64,000 nucleotides of DNA from Luteitalea pratensis (GTDB taxonomy: Bacteria > Acidobacteriota > Vicinamibacteria > Vicinamibacterales > Vicinamibacteraceae), in contig NZ_CP015136.1 of NCBI RefSeq assembly GCF_001618865.1, positions 965,001 to 1,029,000 of the forward strand, written 5' to 3'. Below are positions 35,262 to 43,818 of this stretch, in pieces. A model generated the notes under the pieces. It did no database searches. It was given only the letters and a program-made list of their open reading frames with translations, and was not told the origin of the DNA. A program made the position numbers and the translations under genes. Positions within the stretch are counted from its first letter, which is position 1. Every line of letters begins with the position of its first letter.

Positions 35262-36629
35262 ATGACGTCCAATTCGCCATCCTCGTCGGTGACTTCGGTC
35301 GACGCAACACAACGCAAACTGATCGTCGGCATCGTCATAGCGACCTTAATGGCGTTCGCCATCGTGATCGCCGACTTGGCGACTGGCGGGCGTCCTGATC
35401 CGCCGACGCTGCGCGCCGCAGCGACCCTACTCGATGGTCCGTGGCGGTTCCATACCGGCGACGACCCACGCTGGGCGGCCGCGAATGCCGACGATACCGG
35501 GTGGGAGACGATCGACCTGACACCCGTGCCGGGCAGCCACGACGGCGACGTCGGTCTGCCCGATTAGGTCGGCGGGTGGATGGCGCATGGTCATCGCGGC
35601 TATCACGGCTACGCCTGGTACCGACGCGCGGTGACGGTGCCAGCGGTACGCGCGTCGTGGGACATCCTCGGGCCGACTCTCGTCGAGGACGGCTACGAAC
35701 TCTATTGGAACGGCCAACGACTCGGTGGGTCTGGCAGGCTCGGCGCGGCCCCGCGCGTCGTCGGCACGCGGCCGATGCGGTTCGTCCTTCCAGGTGATGC
35801 GGCGGGTCGCCGCGGCGTGCTGGCCGTCCGCGCATACATGCGTCCCAGTTCAGGGGCCGGCGCCGATGGCGGGGGCATGCACAGCCCGCCCATACTGGCT
35901 CCTCGACCGATAAGCGACGAGCTCCATCGCGTGCAATGGGAGCGAACCATCGCCGGTTACATCGTTGATGTGATCGAGCCGATCGCCATGGTGGCACTCA
36001 TTGGCTTGGCGTTCGGGTGCCGGTCTGGCAACAGCCACGGGGGGTTCTTGATATTGGCCAGCATCGCGCTGGCACTTACGGCAGTCAGGCGGCTGAACAA
36101 CGCGATCACGGCATGGACCGATCTGATGGATCGGGCGACCTATGCGTGGCTGGCGTCAGTGATGTGGGTGCCAGCGGTGGCCGCCTGGACGCTGGCCTGG
36201 AACCGTTGGTCCGGGCGTCCGTGGCGAAGCATCGATGTCGCGACAGTGGTGCTGGCGGTCGCCGGGGTCATCGGCGCCGAGGTCCATTCGCCGAGCGTGA
36301 CGAGCGGCAGCCGGCTCGGGTCGATCGCATTGTTGGTCGCGATCGTCGCGCGCATCGTCCGTGTCGGGCCCGCGCGGATTCTGGCACTCGTCACCCTGGC
36401 GTCGATAATGGCCGGGCTGTTCGGCGGCGAGTTGCTCGATCCGATCGGCGTGGCTGGCATATGGTTTCCCTTCGGCATCGGCGTGTCGCGGACGCAGTAC
36501 GTTTACGCGATCGCGATCCCGCTCCTGGCCTTCTTGATCGTGCGGACCTTGCGTTTCAAAGTTAACGATGACGACCTTCATGCTCGCTCAACCAGAACGG
36601 CCATGACGTCGAGAAACGCGGGATCGTAG
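35262..36629 (+). pseudogene. Membrane sensor with galactose-binding-like domain, interrupted by a stop
   Basis: One frame of 456 codons is cut by a TAG at 35565-35567, where D-[stop]-V-G-G-W most likely was D-Y-V-G-G-W. Before it: a membrane helix (L-I-V-G-I-V-I-A-T-L-M-A-F-A-I-V-I) and the start of a jelly-roll domain (L-D-G-P-W-R-F-H-T-G-D-D-P-R-W). After it the jelly roll continues (R-G-Y-H-G-Y-A-W-Y-R-R, Y-E-L-Y-W-N-G-Q-R-L-G-G), then six or seven membrane helices. The protein ends soon after the last helix, without the kinase, cyclase or phosphatase output domain this layout normally carries. Both defects suggest a dead signal receptor. Confidence 0.72.
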
Positions 36630-36670
36630 TTCTCGTCCACATGGTTCTCGTTCCAGAGTCCTGCTCCCGC

Positions 36671-36706
36671 TTGACAATCTTTCGATTGTTAGCTAAATAT
36701 GGATCA
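36671..36706 (+). promoter_or_regulatory. Promoter and operator of the sdpR/sdpI pair
   Basis: A perfect TTGACA at 36671-36676 and a weak TAAATA at 36694-36699 are 17 bp apart. Expected transcription start is about 36706, right at GTG 36707, so the message may be leaderless. An inverted repeat ACAATC-TTTC-GATTGT (36674-36689) overlaps the -35 box and TTAGCTAA (36689-36696) overlaps the -10, fitting autorepression by the ArsR-type product. Confidence 0.6.
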
Positions 36707-37036
36707 GTGAACAAGGTATTCAAAGCGCTGTCGGATCCAACACGCCGTCGCGTCCTGCAATTGCTCAGGCAGCGGCCGATGTCGGCGGGAGAGCTGTCGG
36801 ATCACTTCGCCGTGTCGAAGCCGACCATGTCAGCCCATTTCGCCGTGCTGCAGGTGGCAGGGCTCATCGAAGCGGAGAAATCCGGACGGACGATCATCTA
36901 CCGGCTGGTGATGTCGGTGTTGGAGGAGGCGCTGCTCGGGTTTGCCCACACCCTCGGGTGGGGCCTGGAATCGAAGCGGTCGACTCGCGTCAATCACAAC
37001 AAGGTGGCCAAGCGGCCCGTCAAAGGAGAAGCCTGA
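36707..37036 (+). CDS. SdpR-like ArsR-family repressor
   Basis: A winged-helix repressor of 109 aa from GTG 36707; the open frame also begins at ATG 36641, but that would read through the promoter and operator. Core sequence: F-K-A-L-S-D-P-T-R-R-R-V-L-Q-L-L, M-S-A-G-E-L-S-D-H-F, then V-S-K-P-T-M-S-A-H-F-A-V-L (recognition helix) and G-R-T-I-I-Y-R-L (wing). No cysteine pair for metal sensing is present. This is the sequence type of Bacillus SdpR and its relatives, which repress their own sdpRI-like operon until a membrane partner takes them up. The sdpI-like gene follows after 1 bp. Confidence 0.85.
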   Translation: MNKVFKALSDPTRRRVLQLLRQRPMSAGELSDHFAVSKPTMSAHFAVLQVAGLIEAEKSGRTIIYRLVMSVLEEALLGFAHTLGWGLESKRSTRVNHNKVAKRPVKGEA

Positions 37037-37037
37037 C

Positions 37038-37652
37038 ATGGCACTGAACTGGATCTCTTCGCGGGCCGCGTCGGCATTGCCACTCATTGGTATCGTGCTG
37101 GCCCTCGCCAACTGGAACGCACGACCGGATGCGGCATGGGCGTGGGCGGCAACCATCGTGATGTTCGTGGTCATGGTCGCCGTGGAGCGCCGCTCGCAGC
37201 TCGCCTCGAGCCGATCGTCGGGAGATGCCGCGTCGGCTCGGAGCGTCGCCTCGGTTACCGGCGCCGTCGCGTTCGGCGCGTTGATGATGATCATTCCGCT
37301 GGCGCTGACACTCGCGCACGCGTATGGCGTCGTGGACGATCCAGACGGCGGGCGACGCACGACCATGATCATCCTCGGTGCGTACTTGGCCGTGACCGGC
37401 AACGCCATCCCGAGGAAGCTCCCGCCGACGTCATCGATGCAGTGCGACGGCGCGAGAGTACAGGCGTTTCAGCGGCTTGCTGGTTGGACATGGGCGCTCT
37501 GCGGCCTTGGATTCGCGACGGCGTGGCTGGCGCTGCCGATCGACGCGGCGGAGCCTGTGTCGATGGCGCTGGTTGTTGCGGCCATGTTCGTGACGATCGT
37601 GCAACTCCTACGGCTTCGCAAGCCGCGCCACCACGCACCGGGCCTGAACTAA
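37038..37652 (+). CDS. SdpI-like membrane protein
   Basis: A 204-aa protein with six membrane helices. AAGGAG sits 9-10 bp before ATG 37038. The hallmark is I-L-G-A-Y-L-A-V-T-G-N-A-I-P-R-K, matching the G-N-x-x-P-K/R motif of the SdpI/YfhL family. In Bacillus, SdpI gives immunity to the SdpC toxin and sequesters SdpR at the membrane; no sdpC-like gene is seen here, so a stress-sensing or orphan immunity role is inferred. The pair sits directly after a broken receptor gene. Confidence 0.85.
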   Translation: MALNWISSRAASALPLIGIVLALANWNARPDAAWAWAATIVMFVVMVAVERRSQLASSRSSGDAASARSVASVTGAVAFGALMMIIPLALTLAHAYGVVDDPDGGRRTTMIILGAYLAVTGNAIPRKLPPTSSMQCDGARVQAFQRLAGWTWALCGLGFATAWLALPIDAAEPVSMALVVAAMFVTIVQLLRLRKPRHHAPGLN

Positions 37653-37776
37653 CCACACAGCCGCTGTGACCGAACGGACGACGGCGAGTCTGTCGTTGCC
37701 GCCGCCCACAGGAAACCTCTGGGCTGACGAAGGAGTTGGACCGTGCGCCGCCGCTGCTGCGACGACGCGGGCCAGG

Positions 37777-37899
37777 GTATCTCATGTATTTCACCGACGG
37801 GGCCGCGCGGTGATCATCCTGCTGGCGGGCGGCAGCAGACACACACAGCCCGCCGACATCAGAGTCGTGCTGCGGTTGGGGCGCGGCTTGTCGGAGTAG
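37777..37899 (+). pseudogene. HigB-like toxin, C-terminal remnant
   Basis: Reads R-G-R-A-V-I-I-L-L-A-G-G-S-R-H-T-Q, then A-D-I-R-V-V-L-R-L-G-R-G-L-S-E and stops. It is nearly the same as the C-terminus of the HigB-like frame at 62930-63046. The first two thirds are missing. The next gene keeps only a start (atgaa) before the type B repeat, so the antitoxin is gone too. Confidence 0.78.
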
Positions 37900-37903
37900 C
37901 CGA

Positions 37904-37995
37904 TGAATCAGGTGCAAGGCGCCACGGCAGCCGTGGCACCGACGGCAGCGTTGGCAATGTAGAATCTGTAACTTGCAGATTCTAAAGGACCTGAC
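37904..37995 (+). repeat. Att-like repeat, left arm B only (copy 6, no core)
   Basis: Contains aatcaggtgcaaggcgcc, four GGCA units at 37926, 37935, 37944 and 37953 (9 bp apart) and a 25-nt palindrome with one mismatch at 37960-37984. Similarity to the other B arms ends at ggacctgac (37995), before the tRNA-like core, which is absent. Confidence 0.8.
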
Positions 37996-38040
37996 TAACA
38001 AGACCCCGCACCAAGCGACACTGAGTTCGGCGAGCTACGG

Positions 38041-38101
38041 CTGGCTTCGCCCTGTGCTGCGGCGAAGGATGGCGTCCGCCGTAGCCTTGGCGAAGGCGGA
38101 C
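38041..38101 (+). repeat. REP-like double hairpin
   Basis: Two neighbouring stems: cttcgcc (38045-38051) with ggcgaag (38061-38067), and gtccgcc (38074-38080) with ggcggac (38095-38101), both perfect 7-bp stems. The whole 61 bp has the layout of a REP/BIME unit. From memory, near-identical strings are common in acidobacterial genomes; a genome count would show the copy number. Confidence 0.65.
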
Positions 38102-38103
38102 CA

Positions 38104-38165
38104 CCCCTCCACCGTCCCGGCGTTCTCGCCTGCTTAGATGAACGCAATCTGAGGGCGATTCCTTG
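38104..38165 (+). repeat. Right arm type D, displaced from its core
   Basis: Shares ctccaccgtcccg and gatgaacgcaatctgagggc with 11260-11332. Here it follows the REP-like hairpins instead of a tRNA-like core, so the core and the first bases have been replaced. Confidence 0.65.
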
Positions 38166-38399
38166 CAAGCGGCGCTGACGGTCATGTCCCGATTCCTGCG
38201 TTGCTCCGAGCCGCGCGCCGTCACCGCGAGTACGAGACATGCCGTAGAACGCGGACCGCATGACCGGGATCGCTCCAGCCCGCGCCAGGGTGAACGCCCG
38301 ACCAGGATTCTCTGAGGCCTCGGTCCCGACATCTGGGTTCTGCGAGGGCGAATCCAGACTACGTGCAGGAGCTGAGGCGACTTGTGGAACCATTGGTCC

Positions 38400-41246
38400 A
38401 TGACCGTGTGCACCCGCACTCCGTTGATCGTGATGCTTTCGGCACTCACCGTTGGCACCGGCCTGGCCGCCGCGGGCCAGCGCGCCGTCGTGTCCGGGGC
38501 GCACGACGCGCCCCTAACGGCCACCGTTCCCGTCGACCCACGGATCACGGTGGGCACGCTCTCGAACGGGATGCGCTACTACATCCGCGCCAACAAGCAG
38601 CCGCAGAACCGGGCCGAGATCCGGCTCGTGGTGAACGCCGGATCGGTCCTCGAAGACGACGACCAGCGGGGGCTGGCGCACTTTGTCGAGCACATGGCCT
38701 TCAACGGGACGCGTCACTTTCCCAAGCACGACGTGATCGCGTTCCTGCAGTCGACCGGTATGCGCTTTGGCGCCCACATCAACGCCAACACCAGCTTCGA
38801 TCAAACGGTCTTCGAGCTGCGGATTCCGACCGATAGCCCTGCCGTCATCGACAGATCCCTGCTGATCCTCGAGGACTGGGCGAACGCCGTGTCGTTCGAA
38901 CCGCCCGAGATCGACAAGGAGCGTGGCGTCATCCTCGAGGAGTGGCGCACGGGTCTCGGTGCCAACGCCCGGATCCTCGACGCGCAGTTGCCGGTGCTGC
39001 TGAAGGATTCCCGCTACGCCGAGCGCCTGCCCATCGGCAAGCCGGAGACCATTCGCACGTTCCCCTACGATCGCCTGAAGAGGTTCTATACCGACTGGTA
39101 CCGACCCGACCTGATGGCTGTGATCGTCGTCGGCGACTTCGATCCGGCCGCCATGGAGACGCTCATCAAGGCGCATTTCGGATCGATTCCGGCTGCCGCC
39201 GCCCCCAAGCCGCGACCGGTGTACGACGTACCCGATCAGCCGGGCACGCGTTACACAATCGCGGCCGACCCCGAGGCCACGCGGACGACCGTCGGCGTCT
39301 CCAGCACCATGTCGGCGCGCGACCAGTCGACGCTTGGCGCCTATCGTCGAATGACGATCGAGCGGACGTTCGCGGCGCTCCTTTCCGCACGGCTCTCGGA
39401 GATGGCGCAGAAGCCCGGCGCGCCGTTTCTGGCCGCGCAGACCAATCGAGGACTCTTCGTGCAGTCGGCCGAAACCACGACGCTCAGCGCCCTCGTGCCG
39501 GATGGTGGCGCTGAAAAGGGACTGGCGGCGCTCCTTGCCGAAGCCGATCGTGTCGCCCGGTTCGGCTTCACGCAGACGGAGCTCGATCGCTACCGGCTGA
39601 CCATCCTGAGAGTGTTCGAGCAGCTCGCATCGTCCACCGACGAGCACACCTCAGAATCGCTCGCCGACGAGTTCGTCCGCAGCTTTACGCAGGGCGAACC
39701 GATCCCGGGCATCGCCTACGAGTACGCGCTCGCGCGCAGGTTCCTGCCGGAGATCACCCTTGCCGACGTCAATGGCCTGGCCCGCGACTGGGTCCCCGAG
39801 CGGAACCGTGTCGTGTCGGTGACCACTCCACGCAAGGACGGAGTGGCCATCCCGACCGAGGCGTCGCTGGGGGCCGTCATCAAGGACGCGGGCGCGGCGG
39901 CGCTGACGGCCTATGTCGACACCGTGAGTGCGACGCCACTGCTCGAGCCGTTGCCCAAGCCGGGCTCGGTGGCGAAGGCGGAATCGAGGCCGTCCGGCCT
40001 CACCGAGTGGACGCTGTCAAACGGCGTGCGCGTGGTGCTCCAGCCGACCACCTTCAAGCAGGACGAGGTGCTGTTTCGCGCCTTCAGTCCCGGCGGCACC
40101 TCTCTTGCGGCCGATGGTGACTTCATCGCCGCCGAGACGGCCGATCGGATCGTCGCGCAGGGTGGGCTCGGCACGTTGAGCGCCATCGACGTGAGCAAGA
40201 AGCTCGCCGGCAAGGCGGCGCTCGTGCGTCCGGACATCGACGAGATGTTCGAGGGACTGAACGGCCAGGCGTTGAACCGCGACCTGGAGACGATGTTCCA
40301 GTTGATCTATCTGACGTTCACCCAGCCACGTCCGGACGCTGAAGCATTCCGCACCGCGATTGAGCAGTTGAACGCGGCGCTGGCCAACCGCCAGGCGCTT
40401 CCGGAAGCGGCGTTCGAGGACGCGCTCACGGCCGCGGTCAGCCAGAATCACGTGCGCGCCCTGTCGTTGACGCGCGAGGCGATTGCGCAAATGAGCCTCG
40501 ACAAGTCGATGGCGTTCTATCGAGACCGCTTTGCCGACGCCAGCGACTTCACGTTCGTCTTCGTCGGCAGCTTCGACCTGGCGACGATCAAGCCGCTCAT
40601 CGAGCGCTACCTGGGCAGCCTGCCGTCGCTCCATCGCAAGGAAGCCGGTCGAGACGTCGGCATCCGTCCGCCGGGCGACGTCGTCGAGAAACTGGTGAAC
40701 AAGGGCACGACGCCCAAGAGCCAGGTCGGAGTCGTCTTTACCGGGCCGTTCGAGAACAATCCGAAGAACCGCCTGATTGTCCGGAGCATGGCCGATACGC
40801 TGGCGGGGAATCTGCAGCGCGTGCTGCGCGAGGATCTCGGCGGCACGTATGGCGTCAGCGTCGTGCCAGCCTTCACGAAGCAGCCGGTCGAAGAGTACAG
40901 CGTCTCGATCATGTTCGCCTGCGACCCGGCACGCGCGTCGGATCTCGTCAAGGCGCTGTTTGCCGTCGTCGACGATTTCAAGACACGCGGGCCGAGCGCC
41001 GGCCAGGTGGCGGACGAGCAAGCGGCGCTGCGGCGCGATCTGGAGATCGACAGCCGCCAGAACAGCTCGATTCTGAACAAGCTGGCGTTTGCCTATCAGT
41101 ACGACGAACCGGTGCCGGATGTCACGACGTTGCGTGGGTTGTACGATCAACTGAGCGTGCCCCTGCTGCGCGACGCCGCGAACACCTATCTGAATGTGAA
41201 GCGCTACGTCAAGGTCGTGCTGATGCCGGAAGGGAACACGCCGTGA
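38400..41246 (+). CDS. M16-family zinc metalloprotease, full length
   Basis: A 948-aa exported peptidase with both halves of the pitrilysin fold in one chain. Signal peptide: T-P-L-I-V-M-L-S-A-L-T-V-G-T-G-L-A-A-A-G. The inverted zinc motif is H94-F-V-E97-H98, with the third ligand Glu180 or Glu181 in G-V-I-L-E-E-W. The inactive C-terminal half begins about residue 535 and ends with the substrate-binding region V-L-R-E-D-L-G-G-T-Y-G-V-S-V. The likely role is degradation of peptides in the periplasm (PqqL-like). ATG 38400 was chosen over a TTG at 38382 because the signal peptide starts there. Monocistronic. Confidence 0.92.
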   Translation: MTVCTRTPLIVMLSALTVGTGLAAAGQRAVVSGAHDAPLTATVPVDPRITVGTLSNGMRYYIRANKQPQNRAEIRLVVNAGSVLEDDDQRGLAHFVEHMAFNGTRHFPKHDVIAFLQSTGMRFGAHINANTSFDQTVFELRIPTDSPAVIDRSLLILEDWANAVSFEPPEIDKERGVILEEWRTGLGANARILDAQLPVLLKDSRYAERLPIGKPETIRTFPYDRLKRFYTDWYRPDLMAVIVVGDFDPAAMETLIKAHFGSIPAAAAPKPRPVYDVPDQPGTRYTIAADPEATRTTVGVSSTMSARDQSTLGAYRRMTIERTFAALLSARLSEMAQKPGAPFLAAQTNRGLFVQSAETTTLSALVPDGGAEKGLAALLAEADRVARFGFTQTELDRYRLTILRVFEQLASSTDEHTSESLADEFVRSFTQGEPIPGIAYEYALARRFLPEITLADVNGLARDWVPERNRVVSVTTPRKDGVAIPTEASLGAVIKDAGAAALTAYVDTVSATPLLEPLPKPGSVAKAESRPSGLTEWTLSNGVRVVLQPTTFKQDEVLFRAFSPGGTSLAADGDFIAAETADRIVAQGGLGTLSAIDVSKKLAGKAALVRPDIDEMFEGLNGQALNRDLETMFQLIYLTFTQPRPDAEAFRTAIEQLNAALANRQALPEAAFEDALTAAVSQNHVRALSLTREAIAQMSLDKSMAFYRDRFADASDFTFVFVGSFDLATIKPLIERYLGSLPSLHRKEAGRDVGIRPPGDVVEKLVNKGTTPKSQVGVVFTGPFENNPKNRLIVRSMADTLAGNLQRVLREDLGGTYGVSVVPAFTKQPVEEYSVSIMFACDPARASDLVKALFAVVDDFKTRGPSAGQVADEQAALRRDLEIDSRQNSSILNKLAFAYQYDEPVPDVTTLRGLYDQLSVPLLRDAANTYLNVKRYVKVVLMPEGNTP

Positions 41247-41539
41247 ACCCTTTTGGCCGCACGGTGGCGCCCTTCCAGAACGCGACACGACCGGCGATTT
41301 CGGCGGCGTACGCGGTCGAGTGGGCCTCGACCCGGCGAACTTCGATCTCAAGGTGGCGATCCGCGTCGACCGGACGCTTGTCCCAGTTTGACTACGGCTG
41401 AGCGCCCACGCATACTTGCGCGGTCCGGTGCTCGATTCCTCGGCTCGCAGCCTTTACTCACCCGCATCGGCACGTAGCAAGTGAAAAGGTTTCAGTCTGT
41501 CCTGACGACACGGTATACATTCCGGAAGGAGTTAGGTTC

Positions 41540-42115
41540 ATGAGCAAGTTGGTGTTTTTCCCGTGGCCGGCGATTACTGCCTCGGAGACCGCAAAGATGC
41601 AGAGCTGGACTGCAACGGGCGACTTCGAAGTCGATCACTACACCGGCAATCCCGTAAACGCCGTTCGAAGCAGAGTCTTCGGAGAGATCTATATCTTCGG
41701 GCACTGCAGCGCTGGATCCAACACCCTCAGCAACGACGACAACGTCCACCTTACCTATCAGGAAGTTGCGGATACCCTCGAAACCAGCGGCCTGAAAAAG
41801 ATCTTTTCAGGAGCAATCAAGATCTTCGCGTGTGAGAGCGGCGCGCCGGTTGGCGTCACGATGTCGTTTGCCAAGAAGTTTGCCAAGCACATGTTCTCTG
41901 ACAAGAAATACATGCTCGCGCGCGTCTACGGCTACACCAAGCCGCTGAACTCCCAGATGGACAGCACGCAGCAAGTAAAAGCTTGGGGAGAGGTGCACGT
42001 GCAATCGGTTCACAAGAAGCCCCATAAGTGGGCGTCGAGCGAGTATTGGGCCGGCCACAACTGGGTGGAAGCGACGAAGGCCAAGGATGCGCGAGAGTAC
42101 TTCAGCCCGTTCTAG
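41540..42115 (+). CDS. Small clan-CD (caspase/CHAT)-like protein, orphan
   Basis: A 191-aa protein with AAGGAG about 9 bp before its ATG and GC lower than its neighbours. Two strand-ending motifs recall clan CD proteases: I-Y-I-F-G-H55-C-S-A-G and I-K-I-F-A-C98-E-S-G, separated by 43 residues, as His and Cys are in CHAT and caspase folds (compare H-G and A-C-E-T-G in CHAT domains). No signal peptide. Residues 110-150 (F-A-K-K-F-A-K-H-M, V-Y-G-Y-T-K-P-L) may complete the fold. It is about the size of a bare catalytic domain, without TPRs. No partner gene is next to it. Function unknown; protease or effector activity is inference. Confidence 0.6.
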   Translation: MSKLVFFPWPAITASETAKMQSWTATGDFEVDHYTGNPVNAVRSRVFGEIYIFGHCSAGSNTLSNDDNVHLTYQEVADTLETSGLKKIFSGAIKIFACESGAPVGVTMSFAKKFAKHMFSDKKYMLARVYGYTKPLNSQMDSTQQVKAWGEVHVQSVHKKPHKWASSEYWAGHNWVEATKAKDAREYFSPF

Positions 42116-42366
42116 CTGGCGCAACACCAGTCCGTGAAATCGAGATCGCGGGCGCCCGGGCCACCGCCTTGCTCCCATCGAGCACCAGTGCGCTGCCGGA
42201 CGTGATCCGAGCCGGTGGACGGGTGACTACGGCGTCAGCGGAGAGCTGGCGTTCGAATGCGCCTCAGCCCACTGAACACGTGGACATCTGTTCGTCTGTG
42301 TCCTTCCGTGGCCGGTGCGGCAGGACCTGCAAGGTGGTTCCGTCCACTCGCGTTCAAGGTAGAGGA

Positions 42367-42504
42367 ATGGGCGATTGCACTGTACCTGCTTCGTACCTGA
42401 TACTCAGGTTTCTAGAGGATCTGGTGGTTTCTGGCGGTTCCGATCCGGCCTAAACCCTTGAGCTGTGCGGGTTCGTCGAGAACGAATCCCACCCTCTCCG
42501 CCAA
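42367..42504 (+). repeat. Att-like repeat, left arm A with core (copy 7)
   Basis: Close match over about 138 bp to copy 1 at 11121-11259, including gtacctgatactcag and gatccggcctaaaccc. Core at 42483-42503 intact. The sequence after the core is neither C nor D type. It lies about 250 bp downstream of the clan-CD-like gene, on the same strand. Confidence 0.8.
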
Positions 42505-42727
42505 ACCAAAGTTGGCCGGGCACTCCTTTGAGCTACGCCAGGAACACAACCGCGGGTTCGTGCAAGAGTCGTTCTTGCCAGTCAAGGTCGTGTCGTGGAT
42601 GATCGCGACGCGCGAGACCGATTTCACTGGAACCCCTTGCCTTTTCGACGCCAGGCCACGAGCGCCCTCAAACGTGCCGAATGAGGCTCCTGCATCAACG
42701 ACCGCGCTTGTCCAATACCTGTCACCG

Positions 42728-43816
42728 ATGATCCGGCTCGTCACGGCGTTCGTCGCGTACTCGGTTGCTGTTGCGCTCCCAGCAGCCCAAGCGCCCGCGC
42801 CCGACTACCGCGTCTACGTGGCTTCGGAAGCGGCAGACAAGATTTCTCTCCTCCGCTTCGATGGAGCGGCCTTTCATCTCGAGCGGCAGTTCGATACCGG
42901 GGTGATGCCAGTCGACATCGACGGACCACACGGCCTGGCGCTCAATGCTGCCGGCACGGCGTTGTTCGTGTCGATTGCGCACGGGCAGCCGAACGGCGTG
43001 CTCTGGAAGTACTCGACGACGACCCACCAAGTGGTGGGGCGCACCACGCTCGGCATGTTCCCTGCCACTCTGCAGGTCAGCCCATCGGGAGAGTTCGTGT
43101 ACGTGGTGAATTTCAACCTCCATGGCGACCCCGTCCCGTCGAGTGTCTCCATCGTGCACGCGGAATCGATGACCGAGCTCGCGCGCGTCACGACGTGCCG
43201 CATGCCGCACGGATCCCGCTTCAACCCGCAGGGTACGCGCCACTACTCGGCGTGCATGATGGACCATCGCGTGGTCGAGATCGACACCGCCACGCTGCGC
43301 GTGGCGCGGGAATTTCGACTCAGTCCGATGGCGGATGCCGGTAGTCACGCGGCTGCTCATGGTGCCGATGTGTCGACCCCGGCAGGTGCGGCGTGTTCGC
43401 CGACCTGGGTGCAGCCTTCGTCCGATGGGTCGGCGCTATTCGTGGCGTGCAATGGATCGAATGAGATTGTCGAGATTGGTGTCGAGGCGGGATCGATTCG
43501 GCGGCGCATCGGCGCCCGCAATGGTGTCTATAACCTCGCCACGACGCGTGACGGACGGCTGCTGATCGCGACGAATCGCCGCGACCAGTCGGCGTCCGTT
43601 CTCGATCTGGCGACTGGCCGCGAACGCGCACGTCTTGCCACGCCCCGCCGCGCCGTGCACGGCGTGGCGATCAGTGCGGACGATCGCTTTGCCTTCGTCT
43701 CGAGTGAAGGCATCGGTGCCGAATCCGGTTCCGTGATCGCGATCGATCTCGCCGGCCTGACGATCGCCGCCACCGCGCAGGTGCCGCCGCAGGCCGGCGG
43801 TATCGACGTTCGCTGA
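42728..43816 (+). CDS. Exported YncE-like seven-bladed propeller
   Basis: A 362-aa protein. ATG 42728 begins a signal peptide (L-V-T-A-F-V-A-Y-S-V-A-V-A-L-P-A-A-Q-A); the frame upstream to 42458 crosses the att-like core and is not believed. Blades of the YncE/lactonase type are visible: V-Y-V-A-S-E-A-A-D-K-I-S-L-L, H-G-L-A-L-N-A-A-G-T-A-L-F-V, S-P-S-G-E-F-V-Y-V-V-N, G-S-A-L-F-V-A-C-N-G-S-N-E. Several cysteines suggest disulfides in the periplasm. It ends 2 bp from the convergent LVIVD gene, leaving no room for separate terminators. Confidence 0.85.
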   Translation: MIRLVTAFVAYSVAVALPAAQAPAPDYRVYVASEAADKISLLRFDGAAFHLERQFDTGVMPVDIDGPHGLALNAAGTALFVSIAHGQPNGVLWKYSTTTHQVVGRTTLGMFPATLQVSPSGEFVYVVNFNLHGDPVPSSVSIVHAESMTELARVTTCRMPHGSRFNPQGTRHYSACMMDHRVVEIDTATLRVAREFRLSPMADAGSHAAAHGADVSTPAGAACSPTWVQPSSDGSALFVACNGSNEIVEIGVEAGSIRRRIGARNGVYNLATTRDGRLLIATNRRDQSASVLDLATGRERARLATPRRAVHGVAISADDRFAFVSSEGIGAESGSVIAIDLAGLTIAATAQVPPQAGGIDVR

Positions 43817-43818
43817 CG

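Noticed and set aside
42458-42727. N-terminal extension of the YncE-like gene
   Set aside because: The extension is translated from the tRNA-like core and junction sequence; ATG 42728 starts a proper signal peptide.
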